This document shows, piece after piece, positions 1 to 6,639 of a DNA stretch of 9,423 nucleotides. Each line of letters begins with the position of its first letter. Position 1 is the stretch's first letter. The notes under the pieces were generated by a model. It saw nothing but the letters and a program-made list of their open reading frames with translations, searched no databases and had not been told where the DNA came from. The stretch is from CAZSNH01 sp052388455 (GTDB lineage Bacteria; Pseudomonadota; Alphaproteobacteria; Rhizobiales; Hyphomicrobiaceae), in contig JBQTIA010000034.1 of the NCBI GenBank assembly GCA_052388455.1, positions 1 to 9,423 on the forward strand, given 5' to 3'. Made by a program: the position numbers and the translations under genes.

Positions 1-110
1 GTTTTTATATCTTGGTTTGGGGGCCGTTGTGTTTGTCGTGGATGTTTGGGTCCCCGGGGGCGCCGCCCCGGGCCGCCGAGGATCCCCCACAACACCATCC
101 GGTGAGTGCC
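1..110. other. GC-rich palindromic intergenic stretch downstream of nuoK
   Basis: No convincing gene is visible here. The stretch begins AT-rich (a T-run and TATATC near 2-11) and then becomes very GC-rich. An imperfect hairpin can be drawn between CCCGGGGGC (53-61) and GCCCCGGG (65-72). A minus-strand frame opens at an ATG (96-98) and runs off the window edge, but it reads Pro/Arg/Gly-rich and does not resemble NuoL, which usually follows NuoK. The region could be another repeat element, a structured transcript end or ordinary spacer. The sequence alone does not decide. Confidence 0.4.
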
Positions 111-165
111 GTCGTTGGGTCTCCTCGCCCCGGCTCTGTGCCGGGTCTCGATCGACCCAACCTAC
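111..165 (-). repeat. Partial family A palindromic repeat (third copy)
   Basis: The segment ends in TCGACCCAACCTAC (152-165), the same 14-base end seen in the copies at 5242-5326 and 9317-9394. It begins with GTTGGGTCTC (114-123), which matches the inner end of those arms. Only one arm is present. The spacer inside this arm is longer than in the full copies and carries its own stem, CCCGGC-TCTGT-GCCGGG (about 130-146), nested inside the outer GTTGGGTC/GACCCAAC pairing. The copy sits 23 bases after the nuoK stop and could form a strong hairpin in the operon transcript. It is either a single-unit member of the family or a half-deleted copy. Confidence 0.7.
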
Positions 166-188
166 CTCCCGTAGCCCGTAAGCCATCG

Positions 189-497
189 TCAGCCTTTCAT
201 CATATTAATGTCCTCGACCGCGATCGAACCGCGGTTCCGGAAGTAGACGACGACGATGGCGAGGCCGATGGCGGCCTCCGCCGCCGCGACCGTCAGCACG
301 AACAGCGCGAAAACCTGTCCCGTGAGATCGCCGAGGAAATGCGAGAAGGCGACGAGGTTGATGTTGACCGCGAGCAGCATCAGCTCGATCGACATCAGGA
401 TGACGATGACATTCTTGCGGTTGAGGAAGATGCCGAAGATGCCGAGCGTGAACAGGCACGCCGCTACGGTCAGATAATGGCCGAGGGTGATGGTCAT
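189..497 (-). CDS. nuoK: NADH-quinone oxidoreductase subunit K (complex I membrane subunit, ND4L family)
   Basis: This small integral membrane subunit of respiratory complex I lies in the proton-pumping membrane arm next to NuoJ. The 102-residue product has the usual family length and three hydrophobic helices (about 5-24, 29-50 and 61-86). Two conserved membrane glutamates are present, E38 in the SIELM motif and E74 in AAAEAAIGLA, matching the E. coli NuoK residues E36 and E72 that are needed for proton translocation. The ATG start lies 3 bp after the nuoJ stop. No strong ribosome binding site is visible (GAAAAGCTGACCG precedes the ATG), so translation may be coupled to nuoJ. No nuoL start is seen in the 188 bases after the stop, which is unusual because nuoL normally follows closely. 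Confidence 0.97.
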   Translation of the reverse strand: MTITLGHYLTVAACLFTLGIFGIFLNRKNVIVILMSIELMLLAVNINLVAFSHFLGDLTGQVFALFVLTVAAAEAAIGLAIVVVYFRNRGSIAVEDINMMKG

Positions 498-500
498 CGG

Positions 501-1142
501 TCAGCTTTTCGCTTCGTTCGACGGGATGATCGACTGGCCGGAGGCCACCTTGACGACCTCGATGGCCGTCGCGGGCCTGCGGGCCACCTGCACGGCGATG
601 GACTGTCGCTTGACGCCTTCACGGTGGCGAAGCGTCAGCACGATGGCGCCGATCATCGAAACGAGCAGCACGAGCCCCGCGCCCTGGAAGAAGTAGGCGT
701 ATTTCGTGTAGAGCACCCGGCCCAGCGCCTCCGTGTTGGTCAGACCGGCTGCGCCGGCCGCGGCGGCCGGAGCGTCTGCCGTAGCCGCGGCTCCGCCGAA
801 CCCGTGGACGAGGAACAGGGCCGCAAGCTCGGCCAGCACCACGCCGCCGACCAGAAAACCGATGGGCGCATTCTTGATGAAGCCGGCGCGCAGTTCGGCG
901 AAGTCGACATCGAGCAGCATCACGACGAAGAGGAAAAGTACGGCGACCGCGCCGACGTAGACGATGACCAGCAGCATCGCCAGGAACTCGGCGCCGAGGA
1001 GGATGAAGAGCCCCGCCGCGTTGAAGAAGGTCAGGATCAGGAACAGCACCGCATGCACGGGATTCCGCGCCACGATGACCATCGCAGCGGACGCGATCGC
1101 CAGGACCGCGAACAGGTAGAAGAAGACCGCCGTCAGTGCCAT
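501..1142 (-). CDS. nuoJ: NADH-quinone oxidoreductase subunit J (complex I membrane subunit, ND6 family)
   Basis: This membrane-arm subunit of complex I is 213 residues long from the chosen start, with five predicted membrane helices. The family signature AEFLAMLLVIVYVGAVAV (about 51-68) is intact, including E52, Y62 and the glycine-containing stretch that forms the ND6-type helix bulge near the quinone/proton coupling path. An Ala/Gly-rich loop (about 116-133) precedes the last helix, and a soluble tail follows. The ATG at 1142 was chosen because family members begin close to a FFYLFA-like sequence and because GGCGAGGGA lies directly before it, although the spacing is short. An in-frame ATG at 1157 would add five residues but lies inside a repeat arm. 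The gap to nuoI is 171 bp and filled by that repeat, whereas the gap to nuoK is 3 bp. Confidence 0.96.
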   Translation of the reverse strand: MALTAVFFYLFAVLAIASAAMVIVARNPVHAVLFLILTFFNAAGLFILLGAEFLAMLLVIVYVGAVAVLFLFVVMLLDVDFAELRAGFIKNAPIGFLVGGVVLAELAALFLVHGFGGAAATADAPAAAAGAAGLTNTEALGRVLYTKYAYFFQGAGLVLLVSMIGAIVLTLRHREGVKRQSIAVQVARRPATAIEVVKVASGQSIIPSNEAKS

Positions 1143-1151
1143 TCCCTCGCC

Positions 1152-1290
1152 TGTCATCCTCGGGCTTGGCCCGAGGATCCAAGTTTCAACTCGTTTCGCG
1201 GCAACATTCGACCCGCTGCGGCTTCAACGCGTATTTCCCTCGTCGCAGCCTACCGATCCGTGGGTCCTCGGGCCAAGCCCGAAGATGACA
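1152..1290. repeat. Family B inverted repeat element (REP-pair type) between nuoI and nuoJ
   Basis: Two 30-base arms (1152-1181 and 1261-1290) are inverted copies of each other with two mismatches by my alignment. Each arm is itself a near-perfect hairpin. In the left arm CCTCGGGC-TTG-GCCCGAGG gives an 8-bp stem, and the right arm has one change in it. About 79 bases with no other evident structure separate them. This is the architecture of a paired REP element, and the arm sequence resembles the 'TCATCC(C/T)CGGGCTTG(A/G)CCCG' repeats that are very common in alphaproteobacterial genomes. It fills nearly all the nuoI-nuoJ gap and ends 9 bases before the nuoJ ATG, so its hairpin borders the nuoJ ribosome binding site. 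Confidence 0.9.
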
Positions 1291-1313
1291 GCGGTGGGTG
1301 TAGCGTGCCTTCA

Positions 1314-1802
1314 TCACCGATACTTCGCATCGAGCGCCAAATTCTTGGCGATCTCACGCTCCCAGCGGTCGCCGTTGGCCAGCAGCCGATCCTTGTCGTA
1401 GTAGAGTTCTTCCCGCGTCTCGGTGGCGAACTCGAAGTTCGGCCCTTCGACGATGGCGTCCACGGGGCACGCCTCCTGGCAGAGCCCGCAGTAGATGCAC
1501 TTCACCATGTCGATGTCGTAGCGCGTGGTGCGCCGCGTGCCGTCGTTGCGTCGCGGACCCGCCTCGATGGTGATCGCCTGCGCCGGACAGATCGCTTCGC
1601 ACAGCTTGCAGGCGATGCAGCGCTCTTCGCCATTGGGATAGCGCCGCAGTGCGTGCTCGCCCCTGAACCTCGGCGAAAGCGGCCCCTTCTCGAAGGGATA
1701 GTTCAGCGTCTTCTTGGCCGCGAAAAAATAGCGCATCGAGAGCCCGAGCGCGCGCACGAACTCCCAGAGGAAGAGCGACCTGATGCCTCGACCGATGTTC
1801 AC
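1314..1802 (-). CDS. nuoI: NADH-quinone oxidoreductase subunit I (2x[4Fe-4S] ferredoxin-like subunit)
   Basis: NuoI carries two [4Fe-4S] clusters (N6a and N6b) that pass electrons from the NuoG side towards the terminal cluster N2 in NuoB. Both eight-residue ferredoxin motifs are complete in the 162-residue product: C62-x2-C65-x2-C68-x3-C72 (CIACKLCEAIC) and C102-x2-C105-x2-C108-x3-C112 (CIYCGLCQEAC). An N-terminal amphipathic segment (about 8-27) fits docking on the membrane arm. The GTG at 1802 was chosen because AAAGGGAG lies at a good distance before it and the resulting length matches the family. The frame also opens with a TTG at 1826 that overlaps the stop of the small upstream ORF, giving eight extra residues, which is less likely. 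Sequence after residue 35 is highly typical of alphaproteobacteria. Confidence 0.97.
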   Translation of the reverse strand: MNIGRGIRSLFLWEFVRALGLSMRYFFAAKKTLNYPFEKGPLSPRFRGEHALRRYPNGEERCIACKLCEAICPAQAITIEAGPRRNDGTRRTTRYDIDMVKCIYCGLCQEACPVDAIVEGPNFEFATETREELYYDKDRLLANGDRWEREIAKNLALDAKYR

Positions 1803-1822
1803 GTCCGGCTCCCTTTCGGCCC

Positions 1823-2023
1823 TCAATAGCCCATCACCAGCGGCAATACAAAGTAGCCTTTGATCGGGCCGACCAGCAGGGAAACCCAGCCGAAGGCGCG
1901 GAAGACCGCGGCCAGCCCGCTCATCTGCAGCCGTTCGGCGCGCCGCTCGACGTATTTTGCGAGCGTTCTCAGCGCCGCGAAGCCCGCAACCCCGACGACC
2001 GAGCCGAGCGCCAGCCCGGTCAT
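1823..2023 (-). CDS. Small hypothetical membrane-associated protein inside the nuo operon (66 aa)
   Basis: I do not recognise a named family. The 66-residue frame starts at an ATG 8 bp after the nuoH stop, has a G-rich sequence (GAGTGGGGGC) before the start, and stops 20 bp before the nuoI GTG. It therefore fills the gap exactly and leaves room for the nuoI ribosome binding site. The product has a hydrophobic N-terminus (about 3-18), a basic, charged helix (about 19-33, containing YVERRAERLQ) and a hydrophobic C-terminal half (about 35-64, with GPIKGYFVLP). This suggests one or two membrane-dipping segments around an amphipathic helix. Rhodobacter and Paracoccus complex I clusters are known to contain unidentified reading frames between nuo genes. 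Whether this one is related is my inference. An accessory or assembly role for complex I is possible but unproven. Confidence 0.6.
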   Translation of the reverse strand: MTGLALGSVVGVAGFAALRTLAKYVERRAERLQMSGLAAVFRAFGWVSLLVGPIKGYFVLPLVMGY

Positions 2024-2031
2024 GCCCCCAC

Positions 2032-3120
2032 TCACGCGGCCCTCCCGAAATGCAGGACTGCGGCGACCACGACCACCATCAGCAGGGAGAGCGGCAGAAA
2101 GACCTTCCAGCCGAGCCGCATGAGCTGGTCGTAGCGGTAGCGCGGCACGATCGCCTTCACCATCGCGAACATGAAGAAGACGAACACCACCTTGAGCAGG
2201 AACCAGACGAGTCCCGGCACGGCGTTGAGAGGCCAGAGGTCGGCGGGCGGCAGCCAGCCGCCGAGGAACAGGATCGTCACCAGCGCGCACATGGTGGTGA
2301 TCGACACGTATTCGCCGAGCATGAACAGCAGGTACGGCGTCGAGGCGTACTCGACCATGAATCCCGCGACCAGCTCCGATTCCGCCTCGACGAGATCGAA
2401 CGGTGGCCGGTTGGTCTCGGCCAGCGCCGAGATGAAGAAGACGATGAACATCGGAAACAGCGGCAGCCAGTACCAGTCGAGCAGAGACGGGGTTTTCAGC
2501 CCCAACTCCAGCCCCAGCCCATGCCGCTGCGCGTTGACGATGTCGGTCATGTTGAGCGAGCCGACGAGCAGCAGCACGCAGATGATCACGAAGCCCATCG
2601 AGACCTCGTAGGAAACCATCTGCGCGGCCGAGCGCAGCGCGCCCATGAACGGGTACTTCGAGTTGGACGCCCATCCCCCCATGATGATGCCGTAGACGGC
2701 GAGCGACGAGATCGCGAGCAGATAGAGGATGCCGACGTTGAGGTCGGCGATCACCCAGCGGCCCCACTCGTTCTCGTTCAGGGGAATGACGGCCCAGGCG
2801 GCCAGCGCGAACGTCGCCGTCGCCAGCGGCGCCAGCAGGAATACGCTCTTGTCGGCGCCGGCCGGCAGCAGCGGCTCCTTGACGGCGAACTTGATCAGGT
2901 CGGCGAACGACTGCAGCAGTCCGAACGGGCCGACGACGTTGGGACCGCGCCGCAATTGCACCGCCGCCCACACCTTGCGGTCCATCAGCAGCAGATAGGC
3001 GACGACGATCAACAGGCTGAGCAGCACGGCGAGACTGAGCCCGACCGCCGTCGCCAGCCACAACCCGCCGTCCCGGATCGTCTGCCACGTCTGTTCCGAC
3101 ATTCCCATGGTCCCGCTCAT
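2032..3120 (-). CDS. nuoH: NADH-quinone oxidoreductase subunit H (complex I quinone-site membrane subunit, ND1 family)
   Basis: NuoH anchors the peripheral arm to the membrane arm and forms much of the quinone-binding chamber. The 362-residue product has about eight membrane helices. Family motifs are clear: DRKVWAAVQLRRGPN (47-61) after the first helix, the GGWASNSKYP segment (148-157) with SAAQMVSYEV (164-173), and the acidic loop ALAETNRPPFDLVEAESEL (232-250). The C-terminal part PRYRYDQLMRLGWKVFLP is also typical. The ATG at 3118-3120 overlaps the nuoG stop (ATGA), which points to translational coupling. Two further in-frame Met codons (residues 5 and 7) could be the true start, and the ribosome binding site does not settle this. 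Residue 141 is Ala in SSLAVYG where many alphaproteobacteria have Glu, but mitochondrial ND1 also has Ala. Confidence 0.97.
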   Translation of the reverse strand: MSGTMGMSEQTWQTIRDGGLWLATAVGLSLAVLLSLLIVVAYLLLMDRKVWAAVQLRRGPNVVGPFGLLQSFADLIKFAVKEPLLPAGADKSVFLLAPLATATFALAAWAVIPLNENEWGRWVIADLNVGILYLLAISSLAVYGIIMGGWASNSKYPFMGALRSAAQMVSYEVSMGFVIICVLLLVGSLNMTDIVNAQRHGLGLELGLKTPSLLDWYWLPLFPMFIVFFISALAETNRPPFDLVEAESELVAGFMVEYASTPYLLFMLGEYVSITTMCALVTILFLGGWLPPADLWPLNAVPGLVWFLLKVVFVFFMFAMVKAIVPRYRYDQLMRLGWKVFLPLSLLMVVVVAAVLHFGRAA

Positions 3121-5228
3121 TCCGCAGCACTGCGATGCGGCAAACCCTCGGCCGCCGCCTTCAGCGCGCTCATCTCGGCCATGACGGCCGAGGCCCGCGC
3201 GATGGGGTTGGTCAGGTAGAAGTCTCTCACCACTGATGTAAACGGCTCGGCCGACATGGCCCCCGTCTCCCGCGACAGCGCTTCCAGGCCCGACCGATCG
3301 GCCGTCGCGACCGCATCGAGCCGCGCCAGATGCGGCGCCACCCGGTACATGGCCGCTCTCAATGCCGGCAGAGTGTCGTAGGGCAGCGTGCGGCCGACCT
3401 CGGCCGACAGCGCGCGCACGATCGCCCAGTCCTCCTTGGCCTCCCCCGGCGGGAAGGCGGCGCGCAGGGTGAGCTGCGGGCGCCCCTCGGTGTTGACGTA
3501 GGTGACGCTCTTCTCGGTATAGGCGGCACCGGGCAGGATGACATCGGCCCGGTGAGCGCCGGCATCGCCGTGCGAACCCTGGTAGATGACGAAGGCGTCT
3601 CCGAGCGCGCTCATGTCGATCTCGTCCGCGCCGAGCAGATAGAGCACGTCGAGACGCCCCTTGGCAGCGGCGTCGATCATGCCGGCGGTATCGAGGCGGC
3701 CCTCTCCGGGGACGAACCCGAGGTCGAGGCCGGCCACGCGCGAGGCGGCCGCGTGCAGCACGTTGAAGGGCGCCCAGGCGGGATCCTTGCCGGCAGCTAC
3801 GGACAGAGCCAGCCGGGCGGCGGCAGCCAGAACGGCGGCGCCGTCGGTGCGGGCCGACACGCCGGCGCCGACGATCACCATCGGATGCGTGGCGGAGGCG
3901 AGCGCCTGCGCGAACGTCCCCTTGCCGCCTGCCAGTTCAGCGAGCGTCTGCGGTCCGCTGCCCAGGTGTTCGACCGGATAGCCGAGGTCGGACCGAGGAC
4001 CGATCGAGCCGATGCGCAAGCCGACCTGACGCCAGCGCTTGCGGATGCGGGCGTTGAGCACCGCCGCCTCGAGCCGCGGGTTGGTCCCGACGAGAAGAAT
4101 GCAATCGGCCGCCTCGATGCCCTCGATGGTGGCGTTGAAGATGTAGGACGCGCGGCCGTGGCGCGGATCGAGCCTGGCGCCGTCCTGGCGGCAGTCGAGA
4201 TGGCGCACACCGATCCGCGTCATCATATCCTTGAGCGCGAACATGTCCTCCGCGCCTGCCAGATCCCCGGCGATGGCGCCGATACGAGCCGGGTTGACCA
4301 CCTTCAGCTTCTCGGCGACGAGCGCGAGCGCTTCCCCCCACGTCGCCGGCTCCAATCGTCCATTGCGACGCACATAGGGCTGATCGAGACGCTGCGATTT
4401 CAAGCCGTCGGCGACGTGCCGGGTCTTGTCGGAAATCCATTCCTCGTTCACGGCGTCGTTGTTGCGCGGCAGGATGCGCATCACCTCGCGCCCGCGCGTG
4501 TCGACGCGGATCGACGAGCCGACGGCATCCATGACATCGATCGATTCCGTCTTGCGCAGCTCCCAGGGCCGCGCGTTGTGCGCCCAGGGCCGGTGCGTCA
4601 GGGCGCCGACCGGACACAGATCGACGGCATTGGCACTCATCTCGGAGAGAATGCCCTTTTCGAGATAGGTGGTGATCTCCGCATCCTCGCCGCGCCCGAT
4701 CAGACCGAGTTCCGGCACGCCGGCGATCTCCGTCATGTAACGGACGCAGCGCGTGCAGTGGATGCAGCGCGTCATGTGCGTCTTGATCAGTGGGCCGATG
4801 TACTTCTCTTCGACTGCGCGCTTGTTCTCGTGATAGCGCGTTCCGCCGATGCCGAAGGCCATCGCCTGGTCCTGCAGATCGCACTCGCCGCCCTGGTCGC
4901 AGATCGGGCAATCCAGTGGATGGTTGATCAGCAGGAATTCCATCACGCCTTCGCGCGCTTTCTTGACGAGCGCCGATTGGGTCGAGATGATTTTCGGCGA
5001 GCCGTCGCGGTTCGGCGGCAGGTCGTTGACCAGCATCGCGCACGAGGCGATCGGCTTCAGGCTGCCCTGCACCTCGACGAGGCACATGCGGCAGTTACCG
5101 GCGATCGACAGGCGTTCGTGGTAGCAGAAGCGCGGAATCTCGGCGCCGGCCGCCTCGCAGGCGTGCATCAGAGTCGTTCCGTCCGCAACCTCGATGGGCT
5201 TGCCGTCGATGATGAGCTGCTTGGTCAT
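3117..5228 (-). CDS. nuoG: NADH-quinone oxidoreductase subunit G (Fe-S subunit, 75 kDa homologue)
   Basis: NuoG is the largest subunit of the NADH module and relays electrons from NuoF to NuoI. The 703-residue product has an N-terminal [2Fe-2S] ferredoxin domain with ligands C35, C46, C49 and C63. Next come the His-ligated [4Fe-4S] site H103-x3-C107-x2-C110-x5-C116 and the second [4Fe-4S] site C155-x2-C158-x2-C161 with C205. The remainder (about 215-690) is the molybdopterin-oxidoreductase fold, which in this family holds no molybdenum and is mainly structural. The length suits alphaproteobacterial members. No strong ribosome binding site is seen (AAGTGATCTAAAT precedes the ATG), and a family A hairpin begins 13 bases upstream, so initiation could be sensitive to transcript structure. 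The gene ends in an ATGA overlap with nuoH. Confidence 0.98.
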   Translation of the reverse strand: MTKQLIIDGKPIEVADGTTLMHACEAAGAEIPRFCYHERLSIAGNCRMCLVEVQGSLKPIASCAMLVNDLPPNRDGSPKIISTQSALVKKAREGVMEFLLINHPLDCPICDQGGECDLQDQAMAFGIGGTRYHENKRAVEEKYIGPLIKTHMTRCIHCTRCVRYMTEIAGVPELGLIGRGEDAEITTYLEKGILSEMSANAVDLCPVGALTHRPWAHNARPWELRKTESIDVMDAVGSSIRVDTRGREVMRILPRNNDAVNEEWISDKTRHVADGLKSQRLDQPYVRRNGRLEPATWGEALALVAEKLKVVNPARIGAIAGDLAGAEDMFALKDMMTRIGVRHLDCRQDGARLDPRHGRASYIFNATIEGIEAADCILLVGTNPRLEAAVLNARIRKRWRQVGLRIGSIGPRSDLGYPVEHLGSGPQTLAELAGGKGTFAQALASATHPMVIVGAGVSARTDGAAVLAAAARLALSVAAGKDPAWAPFNVLHAAASRVAGLDLGFVPGEGRLDTAGMIDAAAKGRLDVLYLLGADEIDMSALGDAFVIYQGSHGDAGAHRADVILPGAAYTEKSVTYVNTEGRPQLTLRAAFPPGEAKEDWAIVRALSAEVGRTLPYDTLPALRAAMYRVAPHLARLDAVATADRSGLEALSRETGAMSAEPFTSVVRDFYLTNPIARASAVMAEMSALKAAAEGLPHRSAAE

Positions 5229-5241
5229 ATTTAGATCACTT

Positions 5242-5326
5242 GTAGGTTGGGTCGAGCCCCTTCGCGAGACCCAACAACTCTATCACGGCGCTGAACTGTT
5301 GGGTCTCGTGCCTCGACCCAACCTAC
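5242..5326. repeat. Family A inverted repeat (full copy) between nuoF and nuoG
   Basis: This 85-bp element has outer ends GTAGGTTGGGTCGAG and CTCGACCCAACCTAC, which are exact inverted copies. Each arm also contains its own TTGGGTC/GACCCAA pairing, so it can fold either as one long hairpin or as two smaller ones. The right arm (5297-5326) is identical over 30 bases, in inverted orientation, to the left arm of the copy at 9317-9346. It occupies most of the 120-bp nuoF-nuoG gap in an otherwise tightly packed operon. The design fits a REP-pair or small non-autonomous palindromic element. No coding capacity is seen. Confidence 0.92.
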
Positions 5327-5348
5327 GAACTGGCTCCTCGCCCAAACG

Positions 5349-6635
5349 TCACTCCGCCGCCACCGACTTCGGCTTGTGATATTCGTCGATCCGCGCTTCG
5401 ATCACCGGACGGAAATGACGGATCAGCCCCTGCACGGGCCACGCCGCCGCATCGCCCAGCGCACAAATCGTGTGACCTTCGACCTGCTTGGTGACATCGA
5501 GCAGCAGGTCGATTTCCCGCTTCTCGGCCTGACCCTTCGCCATCCGCTCGAGCACGCGCCACATCCAGCCGGTTCCCTCCCGGCACGGCGTGCACTGGCC
5601 GCAACTCTCGTGCTTGTAGAAATAGGAAATCCGCGCGATCGCTTTGACGATGTCGGTCGACTTGTCCATGACGATGACCGCCGCCGTGCCGAGCCCGCTC
5701 TTGAGCTTGACGAGGCTGTCGAAATCCATCGTCAGGTCGTCGCACAGCTCGGCCGGCAGGCAGGGCACCGACGACCCGCCCGGAATGACGGCCAGGAGAT
5801 TGTTCCACCCCCCGCGCACGCCGCCGGCGTGCTCATCGATGAGCTGACGGAGCGGAATGCCCATCTCCTCCTCGACCACGCAGGGATTTTCGACGTGGCC
5901 GGAGATCTGGAACAGCTTGGTGCCGGTGTTGTTCGGCAGCCCGAGGCTCGCAAACCACGTCGAGCCGCGGCGGAGGATGTCCGGCACCACCGCGATGGTC
6001 TCGACGTTGTTGATGGTCGTCGGACACCCGTACAGCCCGACGTTGGCCGGAAACGGCGGCTTCAGGCGCGGCTGGCCCTTCTTGCCTTCCAGACTTTCTA
6101 GCAGTGCGGTTTCCTCGCCGCAGATGTAGGCGCCGGCGCCGTGGTGGACGAAAATGTCGTAGTCCCACCCGTGGACGTTGCCCCTGCCGATCAGCTTCGC
6201 CGCGTAGGCTTCGTCGATGGCGCGCTGGAGCGCCTCGCGCTCGCGGATGTATTCGCCGCGCACGTAGATGTAGCAGGCGTGCGCCCGCATCGCGAAGCCG
6301 GAGACGAGCGCCCCTTCGATCAGCACGTGCGGGTCATGGCGAAGGATCTCGCGATCCTTGCAGGAGCCCGGCTCGCTCTCGTCCGCATTGATGACGAGAT
6401 AGGAGGGCCGGGGATCGCTCTTCGGCATGAACGACCACTTGAGGCCGGTCGGAAATCCGGCGCCGCCGCGGCCTCGGAGGCCCGAGGCTTTGACTTCGTT
6501 GATGATCCCGTCGTGACCCTTGTCGATCAGCGCCTTGGTGCCGTCCCAGGCTCCGCGCGCCCGCGCCGCCTCCAGCCCCGGCGACTGGAAGCCGTAGAGG
6601 TTCTTGAAAATACGATCCTGATCCGCGAGCAGCAT
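5349..6635 (-). CDS. nuoF: NADH-quinone oxidoreductase subunit F (NADH- and FMN-binding subunit, 51 kDa homologue)
   Basis: NuoF binds NADH and FMN and passes electrons into cluster N3, the entry point of complex I. The 428-residue product shows the nucleotide-binding glycine-rich motif GRGGAGFPTG (55-64), the FMN/NADH-contact stretch NADESEPGSCKDR (83-95), a second conserved patch GAGAYICGEETALLESLEG (166-184), and the [4Fe-4S] ligands in SCGQCTPCREGTG (C345, C348, C351) with C391. The length is usual for the family. The ATG start is preceded by GAGAGGGTGACGGG, a good ribosome binding site that overlaps the end of nuoE 4 bp upstream. The C-terminal tail is short and ends AAE. Downstream the operon is interrupted by a palindromic repeat before nuoG. 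Confidence 0.98.
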   Translation of the reverse strand: MLLADQDRIFKNLYGFQSPGLEAARARGAWDGTKALIDKGHDGIINEVKASGLRGRGGAGFPTGLKWSFMPKSDPRPSYLVINADESEPGSCKDREILRHDPHVLIEGALVSGFAMRAHACYIYVRGEYIREREALQRAIDEAYAAKLIGRGNVHGWDYDIFVHHGAGAYICGEETALLESLEGKKGQPRLKPPFPANVGLYGCPTTINNVETIAVVPDILRRGSTWFASLGLPNNTGTKLFQISGHVENPCVVEEEMGIPLRQLIDEHAGGVRGGWNNLLAVIPGGSSVPCLPAELCDDLTMDFDSLVKLKSGLGTAAVIVMDKSTDIVKAIARISYFYKHESCGQCTPCREGTGWMWRVLERMAKGQAEKREIDLLLDVTKQVEGHTICALGDAAAWPVQGLIRHFRPVIEARIDEYHKPKSVAAE

Positions 6636-6639
6636 CCCG

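Noticed and set aside
1..98. Minus-strand frame from the ATG at 96-98 running off the edge, considered as the nuoL start
   Set aside because: The reading is Pro/Arg/Gly-rich and lacks the hydrophobic N-terminus of NuoL.
12..1829. Very long plus-strand open frame of 605 codons across nuoK, nuoJ and nuoI
   Set aside because: It is antisense to three intact nuo genes, is rich in Arg/Asp/Glu/His from GC-biased codons read backwards, and has no domain I recognise.
2681..2710. Ala at NuoH residue 141 (SSLAVYG) in place of a Glu common in alphaproteobacteria as a sign of lost function
   Set aside because: Mitochondrial ND1 also has Ala at this place, so it is a tolerated family variant.
2024..3130. 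Minus-strand frame upstream of and continuous with the 66-aa ORF, reading through nuoH
   Set aside because: Only the last 66 codons lie outside nuoH; the upstream part is the nuoH shadow, Arg/Ala/Gly-rich and not protein-like.
3330..5234. Plus-strand open frame of 634 codons opposite nuoG
   Set aside because: It is a shadow of a high-GC coding gene; composition is typical of antisense frames and there is no ribosome binding site logic or family resemblance.
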